Assembly: GCF_013362815.1 (NCBI RefSeq)
Contig: NZ_JABFVK010000049.1
Span: 1-64,000 of the forward strand
Length of the DNA stretch: 64,000 bases
From: Hamadaea sp.
GTDB taxonomy: Bacteria; Actinomycetota; Actinomycetes; Mycobacteriales; Micromonosporaceae
Reading direction: 5' to 3'
Part shown: one piece after another, positions 8,371 through 16,018 of the stretch
Layout of the letters: every line of letters starts with the position of its first letter
Numbering within the stretch: the first letter of the stretch is position 1
Notes under the pieces: generated by a model
Databases searched by the model: none
Told to the model about the DNA's origin: nothing
What the model saw: only the letters and a program-made list of their open reading frames with translations
Position numbers and translations under genes: made by a program

Positions 8371-9063
8371 GTGGCAGGTAAACGAAGGTTCGACGATCCG
8401 TGCGGAGTGGCCCGGGCGCTCGGCGTCGTCGGGGAACGATGGGCCCTGCTCGTCGTGCGCGAATTGCTGCTCGGGCCGAAGCGGTTCACCGAGCTGAGCC
8501 GGGGGCTGCCCGGGTTGAGCCAGAACGTGCTCTCCCAGCGGCTCCGGGAGCTCGAAGAGTCCGGGGTCGTACGCAAGAGGCGGCTCGGCCCGCCGGTGAG
8601 CGCGACGGCGTACGAGCTGACCGAGTTGGGGGCGTTGCTCGATCCCGTGCTGATCTCCCTCGCGACCTTCGGCAGCCGGTTGCCGTTGCCGTCGGCGGAG
8701 ACCCCGATGAGTGCGGACGCGTTCGTCCTCGCCTTGCGGACGACGTTCGACCCCGACGCCTCGAAGACGAAGCGGGACGGCACGTTCGAGCTACGCCTGG
8801 ACGACGACGTCTTCCGTGCGTCGATCCAGGACGGCACTTTCAAAGTTGCGCGAGGTATTGCGACCGCACCCGATGCGGTCATCACCGGCAGCGTCGCCGC
8901 CGTGCGCGCAGTCGTGTTCGGTGGCCGGCCACTGACTGAAGGCGCGCGGCCATCGACCGAAGGTGGCCGATCGCTCACCGAAGAGGTGCAGGTCAGCGGG
9001 GATCGCCGGGCCGCCGAGCGGTTCGTCCGGCTCTTCCCGCGCCCGGCCACCGTCACGGGGTGA
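8371..9063 (+). CDS. HxlR-family transcriptional regulator with C-terminal SCP2-like domain
   Basis: A 230-residue protein. The N-terminal HxlR/DUF24 winged helix covers residues 8-100 (PCGVARALGVVGERWALLVVRELLLGPKRFTEL and a LSQNVLSQRLRELEESGVV recognition region). A C-terminal sterol-carrier-like (SCP2) region covers about 115-225 and could bind a hydrophobic ligand. Near residues 186-208 there are three imperfect seven-residue tandem repeats (RPLTEGA, RPSTEGG, RSLTEEV). The GTG at 8371 is the only start that keeps the family N-terminus; a nearby ATG at 8360 is out of frame. It is divergent from the PPOX-hydrolase pair and is likely to control it through the 8311-8331 palindrome. Confidence 0.88.
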   Translation: MAGKRRFDDPCGVARALGVVGERWALLVVRELLLGPKRFTELSRGLPGLSQNVLSQRLRELEESGVVRKRRLGPPVSATAYELTELGALLDPVLISLATFGSRLPLPSAETPMSADAFVLALRTTFDPDASKTKRDGTFELRLDDDVFRASIQDGTFKVARGIATAPDAVITGSVAAVRAVVFGGRPLTEGARPSTEGGRSLTEEVQVSGDRRAAERFVRLFPRPATVTG

Positions 9064-9067
9064 GGCG

Positions 9068-9104
9068 GCGCTGAGCCAGATCACGGATCTGGGTCGATCA
9101 GCGC
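9068..9104. terminator. Two-part stem-loop terminator between convergent genes
   Basis: Outer arms GCGCTGA (9068-9074) and TCAGCGC (9098-9104), and inner arms CCAGATC (9076-9082) and GATCTGG (9086-9092) around a three-base loop, all perfectly paired. It lies between the HxlR stop and the acetylxylan esterase stop, and could end transcription from both sides. Confidence 0.7.
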
Positions 9105-9116
9105 TCAAGATTCGGC

Positions 9117-10103
9117 CTAGAACCCTGATCCAGCGCCAAAAAAACGCCGGCGGAGCCAGCGAAGTTGCCGCCGCACGTGGACAGCCTCGCCGCCTTCGTG
9201 GTGGTTGAACGGGTACACGTGGATCTCGTGCTCGCCGGCGTACTGGTTCGCGGCGGCGAACACCGTGCTCGGCGGGCAGACCGTGTCGCGCAGCCCCACC
9301 CCGAACTGCGCCGGAGCGACCGCCCGCCGGGCGAACGACACGCCGTCCACATACGACAGCGTACGCCGGACGACGTCCTCGGCTTCCCGATGGACCGCGA
9401 GGAATCGCACGACCTCGGCGTACGGGTCGGCGTCGGTGATCTCGATGGCGCGCTGGATGTGGCACAGGAACGGCGCGGTCGTCAGCACCGCCGCGAGGTC
9501 GCCGACCAGCCCTGAGACGGCGAGGGCCAAGCCACCGCCCTGGCTGTTCCCGGCCACGGCGACGCGAGACGGATCGACTCCCGGCAACGCCCGGACCGCC
9601 TCGACGGCGCGAACGGCGTCCGTGATCAACCGGCGATAGTAGAACTCGGCCGGGTCCAGCAATCCCCGAGTCACCGGCCCGGGTCCCCCGTACGCCGTAG
9701 CGCCCGGATCCGGCGTGTCACCACCATTGCCGTACTGCCCGCCTTGGCCGCGGCTGTCCATCAGCAGGTGGGCATATCCGGCGGCGGCGTAGGTCGGGCG
9801 TTCGTGCGGCAGGCCGCGGCCGCGTCCGTACCCGAGGAACTCCACGACGGCCGGGAGCTCCGACGAGACCCCGGCCGGCCGGGAGTACCAGGCCCGGATC
9901 GGGTCGCCCCCGAAGCCCGCGAAGGTGACGTCCCAGCACTCGATCAGGGCGAGGTCTGACGGCTCCGGTCGGACGTCGATCAGCACCGGCTTGGCGGCCG
10001 CCGTGGCCAGCGTCGCCGCCCAGAACTCCGCGAAGTCCGCCGGTTCGGCGACCTCGGGCGCGTATCGCTGAAGCTGATCGAGCGGAAGGTCGAACAACGC
10101 CAT
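9117..10103 (-). CDS. Acetylxylan esterase / cephalosporin-C deacetylase (CE7)
   Basis: A 328-residue alpha/beta hydrolase of the AXE1/CE7 family: EFLGYGRGRGLP region, DSRGQGGQ loop near 116-123, nucleophile Ser187 in GNSQGGG, Asp273 in GLRDTVCPPST, and the catalytic His in NHHEGG at about 301-302. CE7 enzymes are cytoplasmic and remove acetyl groups from short xylo-oligosaccharides; no signal peptide is present, as expected. It is divergent from the sugar-import operon starting at 10276 and shares a control region with it. The ribosome site (AGGAAAG) lies within the 10104-10113 arm of the operator-like repeat. Its job is most likely to deacetylate imported acetylated xylo-oligomers. Confidence 0.92.
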   Translation of the reverse strand: MALFDLPLDQLQRYAPEVAEPADFAEFWAATLATAAAKPVLIDVRPEPSDLALIECWDVTFAGFGGDPIRAWYSRPAGVSSELPAVVEFLGYGRGRGLPHERPTYAAAGYAHLLMDSRGQGGQYGNGGDTPDPGATAYGGPGPVTRGLLDPAEFYYRRLITDAVRAVEAVRALPGVDPSRVAVAGNSQGGGLALAVSGLVGDLAAVLTTAPFLCHIQRAIEITDADPYAEVVRFLAVHREAEDVVRRTLSYVDGVSFARRAVAPAQFGVGLRDTVCPPSTVFAAANQYAGEHEIHVYPFNHHEGGEAVHVRRQLRWLRRRFFGAGSGF

Positions 10104-10132
10104 GAAACTTTCCTAATCGGTTCGGAAGTTTC
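10104..10132. promoter_or_regulatory. Operator-like inverted repeat (GAAANTTTC class) upstream of the xylan locus
   Basis: GAAACTTTCC (10104-10113) faces GGAAGTTTC (10124-10132), and the first arm contains the palindrome GAAACTTTC by itself. GAAANTTTC-type sites are known from LacI-type BxlR and xylanase-gene control in Streptomyces. It directly abuts the start codon of the CE7 gene and lies about 70 bp upstream of the operon promoter. A second GAAANTTTC occurs at 43218. Confidence 0.55.
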
Positions 10133-10200
10133 GGAGAACTGTAACACCTCCTCCAACATCCAATGTGCTGTCCACATATGTGAACGGCGTCCAGAAGACC

Positions 10201-10230
10201 TTGACATGGCTGACTCGGGACGCCTACTGT
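10201..10230 (+). promoter_or_regulatory. Sigma-70-like promoter for the xylan-import operon
   Basis: TTGACA at 10201-10206 and TACTGT at 10225-10230 with an 18-base spacer, 46 bases before the first permease start. It is a good match to the housekeeping consensus. Confidence 0.5.
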
Positions 10231-10275
10231 GCCGCCAAATGTAACGGGCAATTATCGGAAATTTTCGAGGATGCG

Positions 10276-11184
10276 ATGGCTGCGCGGACCTGGCGCCAGG
10301 CGTTACGCCGCGACTGGCAGCTCTACTCACTGGCGATCCTGCCCCTGTTGTTCTTCGTGGTCTTCCGCTACCTGCCGATGCTCGGAAACGTGATCGCCTT
10401 CCGGCGCTACCGGCCCGGCGGCGACATCTTCGGCGAGCGTTGGGTGGGGCTGCACTACTTCCAGATGTTCTGGAGCGACCCCACCTTCTGGCAGGTCTTC
10501 ACCAACACGCTGATCATCGGCGGGCTGACGCTCGTGGTGTTGTTCCCGCTACCGGTCGTGCTCGCGCTGCTCCTCAACGAGGTACGCACCCGCGCCCTCA
10601 AGCGCTTGGTGCAGACCATCTCGTACCTGCCGCATTTCCTGTCCATCGTGGTCGTGGCCGGCATCGTCTTCCAGGTGCTCTCGGTCGACGGCATCGTGAA
10701 CCAGGGGCTGAAGGCGCTGGGCCAGGAGGCGGTGCCGTTCCTCCAGCAGCCGGGCTGGTTCCGCACCATCTACGTGAGCTCGGAGGCGTGGCAGACGATC
10801 GGCTGGGGCACCATCCTCTACCTCGCCGCGCTGACCACGATCGACCCCGACCTCTACGAGGCGGCCCGGATCGACGGGGCCAACCGCTGGCAGCAGACCT
10901 GGCACGTGACGCTGCCGGGCATCCGGCCGACCATGGTGACCCTGCTGATCCTCAACATCGGCACCTTCATGGCGGTCGGGTTCGAGAAGATCCTGCTGCT
11001 CTACAACCCGCTGACCTATCCGACCGCCGACGTCGTCGCGACCTACCTCTACCGGGTCGGCGTGGTCTCCGGGAGTTTCAGTTACGCCGCCGCCATCGGG
11101 CTGTTCGAGTCGGTCATCGGGCTGGTACTGGTCCTGTCGGCCAACGCGATCTCCCGCCGCACAGTTGGGACGAGCCTGTGGTGA
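10276..11184 (+). CDS. lplB: Carbohydrate ABC transporter permease, LplB type
   Basis: A 302-residue inner-membrane permease with six predicted helices (first at about residues 18-38, LAILPLLFFVVFRYLPML). The cytoplasmic EAA loop is YEAARIDGANRWQQTWHVTLPGI. This is the MalF-like partner of the LplB/YtcP family, which in Paenibacillus imports aldouronic acids released from glucuronoxylan. The ATG at 10276 follows a GAGG site; the frame is open further upstream, but that stretch contains the promoter. The stop overlaps the next permease start. No ATP-binding subunit is encoded here, so a shared MsiK/MsmK-type ATPase elsewhere must energise it. Confidence 0.9.
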   Translation: MAARTWRQALRRDWQLYSLAILPLLFFVVFRYLPMLGNVIAFRRYRPGGDIFGERWVGLHYFQMFWSDPTFWQVFTNTLIIGGLTLVVLFPLPVVLALLLNEVRTRALKRLVQTISYLPHFLSIVVVAGIVFQVLSVDGIVNQGLKALGQEAVPFLQQPGWFRTIYVSSEAWQTIGWGTILYLAALTTIDPDLYEAARIDGANRWQQTWHVTLPGIRPTMVTLLILNIGTFMAVGFEKILLLYNPLTYPTADVVATYLYRVGVVSGSFSYAAAIGLFESVIGLVLVLSANAISRRTVGTSLW

Positions 11185-12107
11185 CCGTCGAGGCTCCCGA
11201 GACGCTCGCGAGCACGCCCGCCAAGCCCAACAAGGGCCAACGACCCAGTCGCGGCTACCGAGTCTTCCAAGGTGTGAACGCACTGGTGCTGACCGGTGTC
11301 GTCGTCCTGACCCTGTACCCGCTGATCAACATTCTGGCGCGGTCGTTCAGCGCCGAGGACTACATCCGCTCCGGCCAGGTGAACCTGCTGCCGCGCGGGT
11401 TCAACCTCACGACGTACCGCCGGGTCATGTCCGACCCGATGTTCTGGACGAACTACCGGAACACCATCTACTACACCGTGGTGGCGACCGCGATCTCCAT
11501 GGTGCTCACGGTCTGTTACGCGTACGTGCTGTCCAAGAAGCACCTGCGCGGCCGGTCGGTGCTGGTCGGTCTGGCCGTCTTCACGATGTTCTTCAACGGC
11601 GGGCTCATCCCGAACTACGTCCTGGTCAGCGGGCTCGGTCTGCGCAACACCATCTGGGCGATCGTGCTGCCCAATGCGATCAGCGTGTTCAACCTGCTCG
11701 TCATGAAGTCGTTCTTCGAGTCGATGCCGGTCGAGCTGGAGGAGGCCGCCGCCGTCGACGGCCTCAACACGTACCAGACCCTGCTGCGGATCGTGCTTCC
11801 CCTGTCCAAGGCCATGCTCGCCACGATGGTGCTGTTCTACGCGGTCTCCTTCTGGAACTCCTGGTTCTCGGCGTTCCTCTACCTGGACCGCTCGGAGATG
11901 TTCCCCGTCACCGTCTACCTGCGCAACCTGATCGCCGGCGCGACCGGCGGCTCCGACGTCGGGACGGCCAGCGAGACCGCGCTGCAGATCGCCGCCAACA
12001 TCCAGTCGGTGACGATTGTCCTCACGGTTTTGCCGATCATGCTCGTCTATCCCTTCATCCAGCGCTACTTCGTCTCGGGCGTGATGCTCGGGGCGGTCAA
12101 GGGGTAG
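11181..12107 (+). CDS. ytcP: Carbohydrate ABC transporter permease, YtcP/AraQ type
   Basis: A 308-residue permease, the MalG-like partner of the preceding gene. After a soluble N-terminal tail it has six helices (the first, NALVLTGVVVLTLYPLIN, at about residues 33-50) and the EAA loop MPVELEEAAAVDGLNTYQTLLRIVLPL. A tandem GTG-GTG at 11178/11181 gives two possible starts, both overlapping the stop of the first permease, so translation is coupled. The long false frame beginning far upstream in the same frame is only a shadow of the LplB gene. With the binding protein downstream it forms the membrane part of a xylo- or aldouronate-oligosaccharide importer. Confidence 0.9.
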   Translation: MTVEAPETLASTPAKPNKGQRPSRGYRVFQGVNALVLTGVVVLTLYPLINILARSFSAEDYIRSGQVNLLPRGFNLTTYRRVMSDPMFWTNYRNTIYYTVVATAISMVLTVCYAYVLSKKHLRGRSVLVGLAVFTMFFNGGLIPNYVLVSGLGLRNTIWAIVLPNAISVFNLLVMKSFFESMPVELEEAAAVDGLNTYQTLLRIVLPLSKAMLATMVLFYAVSFWNSWFSAFLYLDRSEMFPVTVYLRNLIAGATGGSDVGTASETALQIAANIQSVTIVLTVLPIMLVYPFIQRYFVSGVMLGAVKG

Positions 12108-12171
12108 CGCGCTCCACGGAACAGCACTGCAGGAAAACACCCCATGAAACGCCCCATGAAATGGAGTGACC

Positions 12172-13815
12172 ATGTACCAGCTCTCCCGGCGCCAGGTGCT
12201 CCTCGCCGCCGGCGCCGCCGCCTCCACGCTCGCGTTGGCCGGCTGCGGTGACGACGACGAAGGCGACGCCGACCTCTCCGGCAAGAAGGCCGGCGCGATG
12301 GACAAGTACGCCGCGGGCGACCAGTTCAAGGCGACCGAGGCGCTCAAGTTCTCCATCATGCTGCTCAGCAACGCCGCCTACCCGTACAAGGCGGACTGGC
12401 TGTTCTGGTCGGAGCTGACCAAGCGGACCAACGTCACCCTGGAGCCGACGGTCGTCCCCGGCAGCGACTACAACCAGAAGCGCAGCGTCATGGTCAGCGC
12501 GGGCGACGCGCCGATGATCATTCCGAAGACGTACCACCCCGACGAGGAGGCGCTCATCGCCGGTGGGGCGATCCTGCCGGTCAGCGACTACCTCGATCTC
12601 ATGCCGAACTTCAAGGACAAGGTCGCCAAGTGGAAGCTGGACAGCGACCTCGACACCTACCGCCAGCAGGACGGCAAGTTCTACCTGCTGCCCGGTGTGC
12701 ATGAGACGGTCTACGTCGACTACTCGATAGCCATCCGGACCGACATCCTCACCAAGCTCAACCTTCAGATCCCGAAGACCTGGGACGATCTGCACGCCGT
12801 GCTGAAGGCGATGAAGGCGGCGTACCCGGATCAGTATCCCATGTCCGACCGGTGGTCCACGCCCCCGCAGCCGGGCGCGAACAACCTGCTCGCCCTGCTC
12901 AGCAACGCGTTCGGCACCGGCGCCGGCTGGGACTACCAGAACGCCTGGTGGGACAAAGACGCGGGCAAGTTCGTGCTCACCGGCGCGATGGACCAGTACA
13001 AGCAGATGCTGACCTTCCTGAACACGCTGGTCTCGGAGAAGCTGCTCGACCCGGAGAGCTTCACCCAGCAGGACGACCAGGCCCGGCAGAAGTTCGCCAA
13101 CGGCAAGTCCTTCGTGATCAGCTGCAACACCCAGACCCTGGTCAACGAGCTGCGCAAGGACATCGCGAAGATCCCGGGCGCGACGGTGGTCAAGATTCCG
13201 CGGCCGATCGGCCCGGCCGGTCCGAACAAGCCCGGCACCGCCCGGCTGGAGAACGGCATCATGATCTCCAAGAAGGCGTTGGAGAGCAAGAACTTCGTCG
13301 CGATGATGCAGTTCATCGACTGGCTGTGGTACTCCGACGCGGGCGAGGAGTTCGCCAAGTGGGGCATCGAAGGCACCACGTTCACGAAGGACGCCTCCGG
13401 TAAGCGCACCCTCGCGCCGGACGTCAACGTCGTCGGGCTGAACCCGTCGGGCACCAAGCACTTGCAGGTGGACTTCGGCTTCTTCAACGGCGTGTTCGCC
13501 TACGGCGGCAGCACCGAGCTGCGGGAGTCCTTCTACTCCGACGAGGAGAAGGAGTTCCAGAAGGAGATGAACACCCGGCAGAGCCTGCCCGTACCGCCGC
13601 CGCGCCCGTTCAGCGCCGACGAGCGGGAGCAGGCCACCCTCTGGGAGACGGGCATCAAAGACTACGTCAACCAGCAGACCCTCAAGTTCATCCTCAACCA
13701 GCGCCCGCTCGGCGACTGGGACAAGTACGTGGCCGAATTGAAGGGCAAGAACTCCGACCAGTTCATCGAGCTGGCGAACAAGGCGTACGACCGCTACAAG
13801 AAGGCGCACCCCTGA
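12172..13815 (+). CDS. Extracellular sugar-binding lipoprotein of the LplB/YtcP importer
   Basis: A 547-residue binding protein. The N-terminus MYQLSRRQVLLAAGAAAS carries a twin-Arg-like signal and a lipobox LAGC with the lipidated Cys at residue 25. A long mature domain follows with features of the LplA/family 1 oligosaccharide-binding proteins. The ATG at 12172 is chosen over a GTG six bases upstream because GGAG sits five bases before it. A near-exact direct repeat (CCCATGAAA) lies just upstream at 12142-12159. It lies third in the operon after two permeases and immediately before the GH39 gene (two-base gap), so its ligand is probably a xylo-oligosaccharide or aldouronate. Confidence 0.9.
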   Translation: MYQLSRRQVLLAAGAAASTLALAGCGDDDEGDADLSGKKAGAMDKYAAGDQFKATEALKFSIMLLSNAAYPYKADWLFWSELTKRTNVTLEPTVVPGSDYNQKRSVMVSAGDAPMIIPKTYHPDEEALIAGGAILPVSDYLDLMPNFKDKVAKWKLDSDLDTYRQQDGKFYLLPGVHETVYVDYSIAIRTDILTKLNLQIPKTWDDLHAVLKAMKAAYPDQYPMSDRWSTPPQPGANNLLALLSNAFGTGAGWDYQNAWWDKDAGKFVLTGAMDQYKQMLTFLNTLVSEKLLDPESFTQQDDQARQKFANGKSFVISCNTQTLVNELRKDIAKIPGATVVKIPRPIGPAGPNKPGTARLENGIMISKKALESKNFVAMMQFIDWLWYSDAGEEFAKWGIEGTTFTKDASGKRTLAPDVNVVGLNPSGTKHLQVDFGFFNGVFAYGGSTELRESFYSDEEKEFQKEMNTRQSLPVPPPRPFSADEREQATLWETGIKDYVNQQTLKFILNQRPLGDWDKYVAELKGKNSDQFIELANKAYDRYKKAHP

Positions 13816-13817
13816 CG

Positions 13818-15338
13818 ATGACAGTCCACGTTCCCGAGCAGCCCGTCGGCACATTGAGCGACGCCTGGCACTTCTGCGTCGGCACCGGGGAGTTCCCGCT
13901 CGCCCTGCGGCGGGACTACCAGGAGTCCCTCGCCGTGATCCAGCGCGAGATCGGCTTCCGGCACATCCGCGGCCACGGGCTGCTCGGGGACGCCGTCGGG
14001 GTGCACCGGCCCTACGAATGGGCCGGTCGCCGCGACGTCCGGCACGTCTTCACCTACGTCGATCAGATCGTCGACGCGTACCTGGAGCTGGGGATCGCGC
14101 CGTTCGTGGAGCTCGGCTTCATGCCGTCCACTCTGGCCTCCGGCAGCCAGACCGTGTTCTGGTGGCAGGGCAACGTCACTCCGCCCACCTCCTATGCCGA
14201 GTGGGCCGATCTCGTCCGGGCGACGATCCGCCATCTCATCGACCGCTACGGTCTCGATCAGGTCCGCACCTGGCCGATCGAGGTCTGGAACGAGCCCAAT
14301 CTGAAGGACTTCTGGCTCGACGCCGACGAGGCCGCGTACCACCAGCTCTACGAGGTCACCGCGACCACGATCAAGGAGATCGACGCCGGGCTTCAGGTCG
14401 GTGGCCCGGCCATCTCCCCCGGTTCCGACGAGTGGATGGTCCGCTTCGCCGACTTCTGCGCCGCGAAGGACGTCCCGGTCGACTTCGTCAGCCGGCACGC
14501 GTACAGCTCCGGGCCGTCTCAACACGTCCCGTTCGGGGTCTACCAGGCGCTCGCGCCCGCCGCGACGCTCCTCGACCAATTCGGCAAGCCCCGCGAGCAG
14601 CTGCGCGGCACGCCGTTCGAGGGCCTGCCGGTCCACATCACCGAGTTCAACTCCTCCTACCGGCCCGACAACCCCATCCACGACACCGCCTTCCACGCCG
14701 CGTACCTCGCGCCCGTGATCGCGCGCGGCGGCGAGCACGCCGACTCGTACTCCTACTGGACGTTCAGCGACATGTTCGAGGAGGCGGGGGTGCCGGCCAC
14801 GCTGTTCCACGGCGGCTTCGGGCTGCTCACGCATCGTCAGATCAAGAAACCCACCTTCCACGTGTACGCCTTCATGCAGCGACTCGGCAGCGCGATCCTG
14901 TGCCAGGACGACTCCTGTCTGGTCACGCGCGACGAATCGGGCCGCATCGCCGTGCTGGCCTGGGCGCCTGTCGACGTGAACGGCACGGTCGAGGGCGTCG
15001 CGGGACATCACGTGCGACTGTCGATCCCCATGACATCGACACAGCCAGTTGATTCGGCGTTCCTGCTGCGCTCGTCGGTCAGCGAGACCATGGGCAACGT
15101 CCGGACGGCCTGGGGTGAGCTGGGCCGCCCGGCTTCACCCACCGCCCGGCAGCTCGACATCCTCCGGGAGACCGCCGAACCCGTACGCCGGCACGCCCGG
15201 CTCCCGGTCGTCGACGGACGGGTGGAACTCGACCTGTGGCTCGACGCGAACGAGGTCACCCTGGCCGAGATCAGCCCGGTGACCGACGAGACTCCACAGT
15301 GGTGGGACGACGGCCGGTTGCTCGGAGACCCGTCATGA
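13818..15338 (+). CDS. GH39 beta-xylosidase
   Basis: A 506-residue cytoplasmic glycoside hydrolase (no signal peptide). The (beta/alpha)8 clan A core carries acid/base Glu159 in the VWNEPN motif and nucleophile Glu276 in HITEFNSSY, followed by a C-terminal beta-sandwich. GH39 members are mainly retaining beta-xylosidases that release xylose from imported xylo-oligosaccharides. The start ATG is two bases after the binding-protein stop, and the stop overlaps the DUF624 start (ATGA), so it belongs to the import operon. Together with the divergent CE7 and the convergent GH67, it completes intracellular breakdown of decorated xylo-oligomers. Confidence 0.9.
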   Translation: MTVHVPEQPVGTLSDAWHFCVGTGEFPLALRRDYQESLAVIQREIGFRHIRGHGLLGDAVGVHRPYEWAGRRDVRHVFTYVDQIVDAYLELGIAPFVELGFMPSTLASGSQTVFWWQGNVTPPTSYAEWADLVRATIRHLIDRYGLDQVRTWPIEVWNEPNLKDFWLDADEAAYHQLYEVTATTIKEIDAGLQVGGPAISPGSDEWMVRFADFCAAKDVPVDFVSRHAYSSGPSQHVPFGVYQALAPAATLLDQFGKPREQLRGTPFEGLPVHITEFNSSYRPDNPIHDTAFHAAYLAPVIARGGEHADSYSYWTFSDMFEEAGVPATLFHGGFGLLTHRQIKKPTFHVYAFMQRLGSAILCQDDSCLVTRDESGRIAVLAWAPVDVNGTVEGVAGHHVRLSIPMTSTQPVDSAFLLRSSVSETMGNVRTAWGELGRPASPTARQLDILRETAEPVRRHARLPVVDGRVELDLWLDANEVTLAEISPVTDETPQWWDDGRLLGDPS

Positions 15339-16018
15339 CGGTCAGCGCGCGCCGGGAATTCGGCGAGGGCCCGCTCTCCCGAGTCACCGCGTTCGTCTAC
15401 ACGATGCTCACGGTCGAGGCGCTCCTGCTACTCACCACCGCTCCGGCGTACGCGCTGCTGCTGTTGCTGGACCGGGACGTGAGCAACCTGCCGCTGGCCG
15501 CGTTGTGCGCGCTCCCGATCGGACCGGCCGTCGCGGCCGGCCTGTACGCCGTCCACCATCGGCGGGACACGCTCGCCGAGCTGCGCCCGGCGTCGGCGTA
15601 CTGGCGGGGCTATCGGGCCAACATCGTTGGGGTGCTGCGGTTGTGGACGCCGTTGCTCGCCTGGCTGGCGGTCGTCGGCGTGATCGTGACCCATCGCGAG
15701 GCGGCCGGGGTGCCGGTCTGGTGGGCCGTGTTGCTGCTGGTCGTGGCGGCCGTCGCGATCGCGTGGGGGCTGAACGCGCTCGTGATCACGTCGCTGTTCG
15801 CCTTCCGGGCTCGCGACGTCGCCCGGCTCTCGGCGTACCATTTGATCAAGAGCTGGCGCGGCGCGTTGGCGCAGGTGAGCCTGCTGGTGTTGGCCCTGGG
15901 CGTCACGGTCTTCTTCTCCGAGGCGGTGCTGGCGCTGGCCGCGAGCCTGTTCGTGCTGGGGCTGGTCCGCGCGAGCCGGGCGATGACCGACGAGATCCGC
16001 GCGGAGTTCGTCCGGTGA
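15335..16018 (+). CDS. DUF624 (YesL-like) membrane protein
   Basis: A 227-residue membrane protein with about five hydrophobic segments (first at 21-46, then about 52-70, 101-119, 128-152 and 178-210). It resembles YesL/DUF624 proteins, which repeatedly occur inside LplB/YtcP-type polysaccharide utilisation operons in Gram-positive bacteria. No biochemical role is established; an accessory role in uptake or in signalling sugar availability is plausible. The ATG at 15335 overlaps the GH39 stop, and the stop overlaps the GTG of the GH42 gene, giving three genes linked by four-base overlaps. Confidence 0.8.
   Translation: MTVSARREFGEGPLSRVTAFVYTMLTVEALLLLTTAPAYALLLLLDRDVSNLPLAALCALPIGPAVAAGLYAVHHRRDTLAELRPASAYWRGYRANIVGVLRLWTPLLAWLAVVGVIVTHREAAGVPVWWAVLLLVVAAVAIAWGLNALVITSLFAFRARDVARLSAYHLIKSWRGALAQVSLLVLALGVTVFFSEAVLALAASLFVLGLVRASRAMTDEIRAEFVR

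Noticed and set aside
10440-11180. Upstream extension of the second permease frame
   Set aside because: It is the out-of-frame shadow of the first permease; the family N-terminus begins at 11181.
12097-13854. 585-codon minus-strand open frame
   Set aside because: Antisense to the binding lipoprotein; no domain features.
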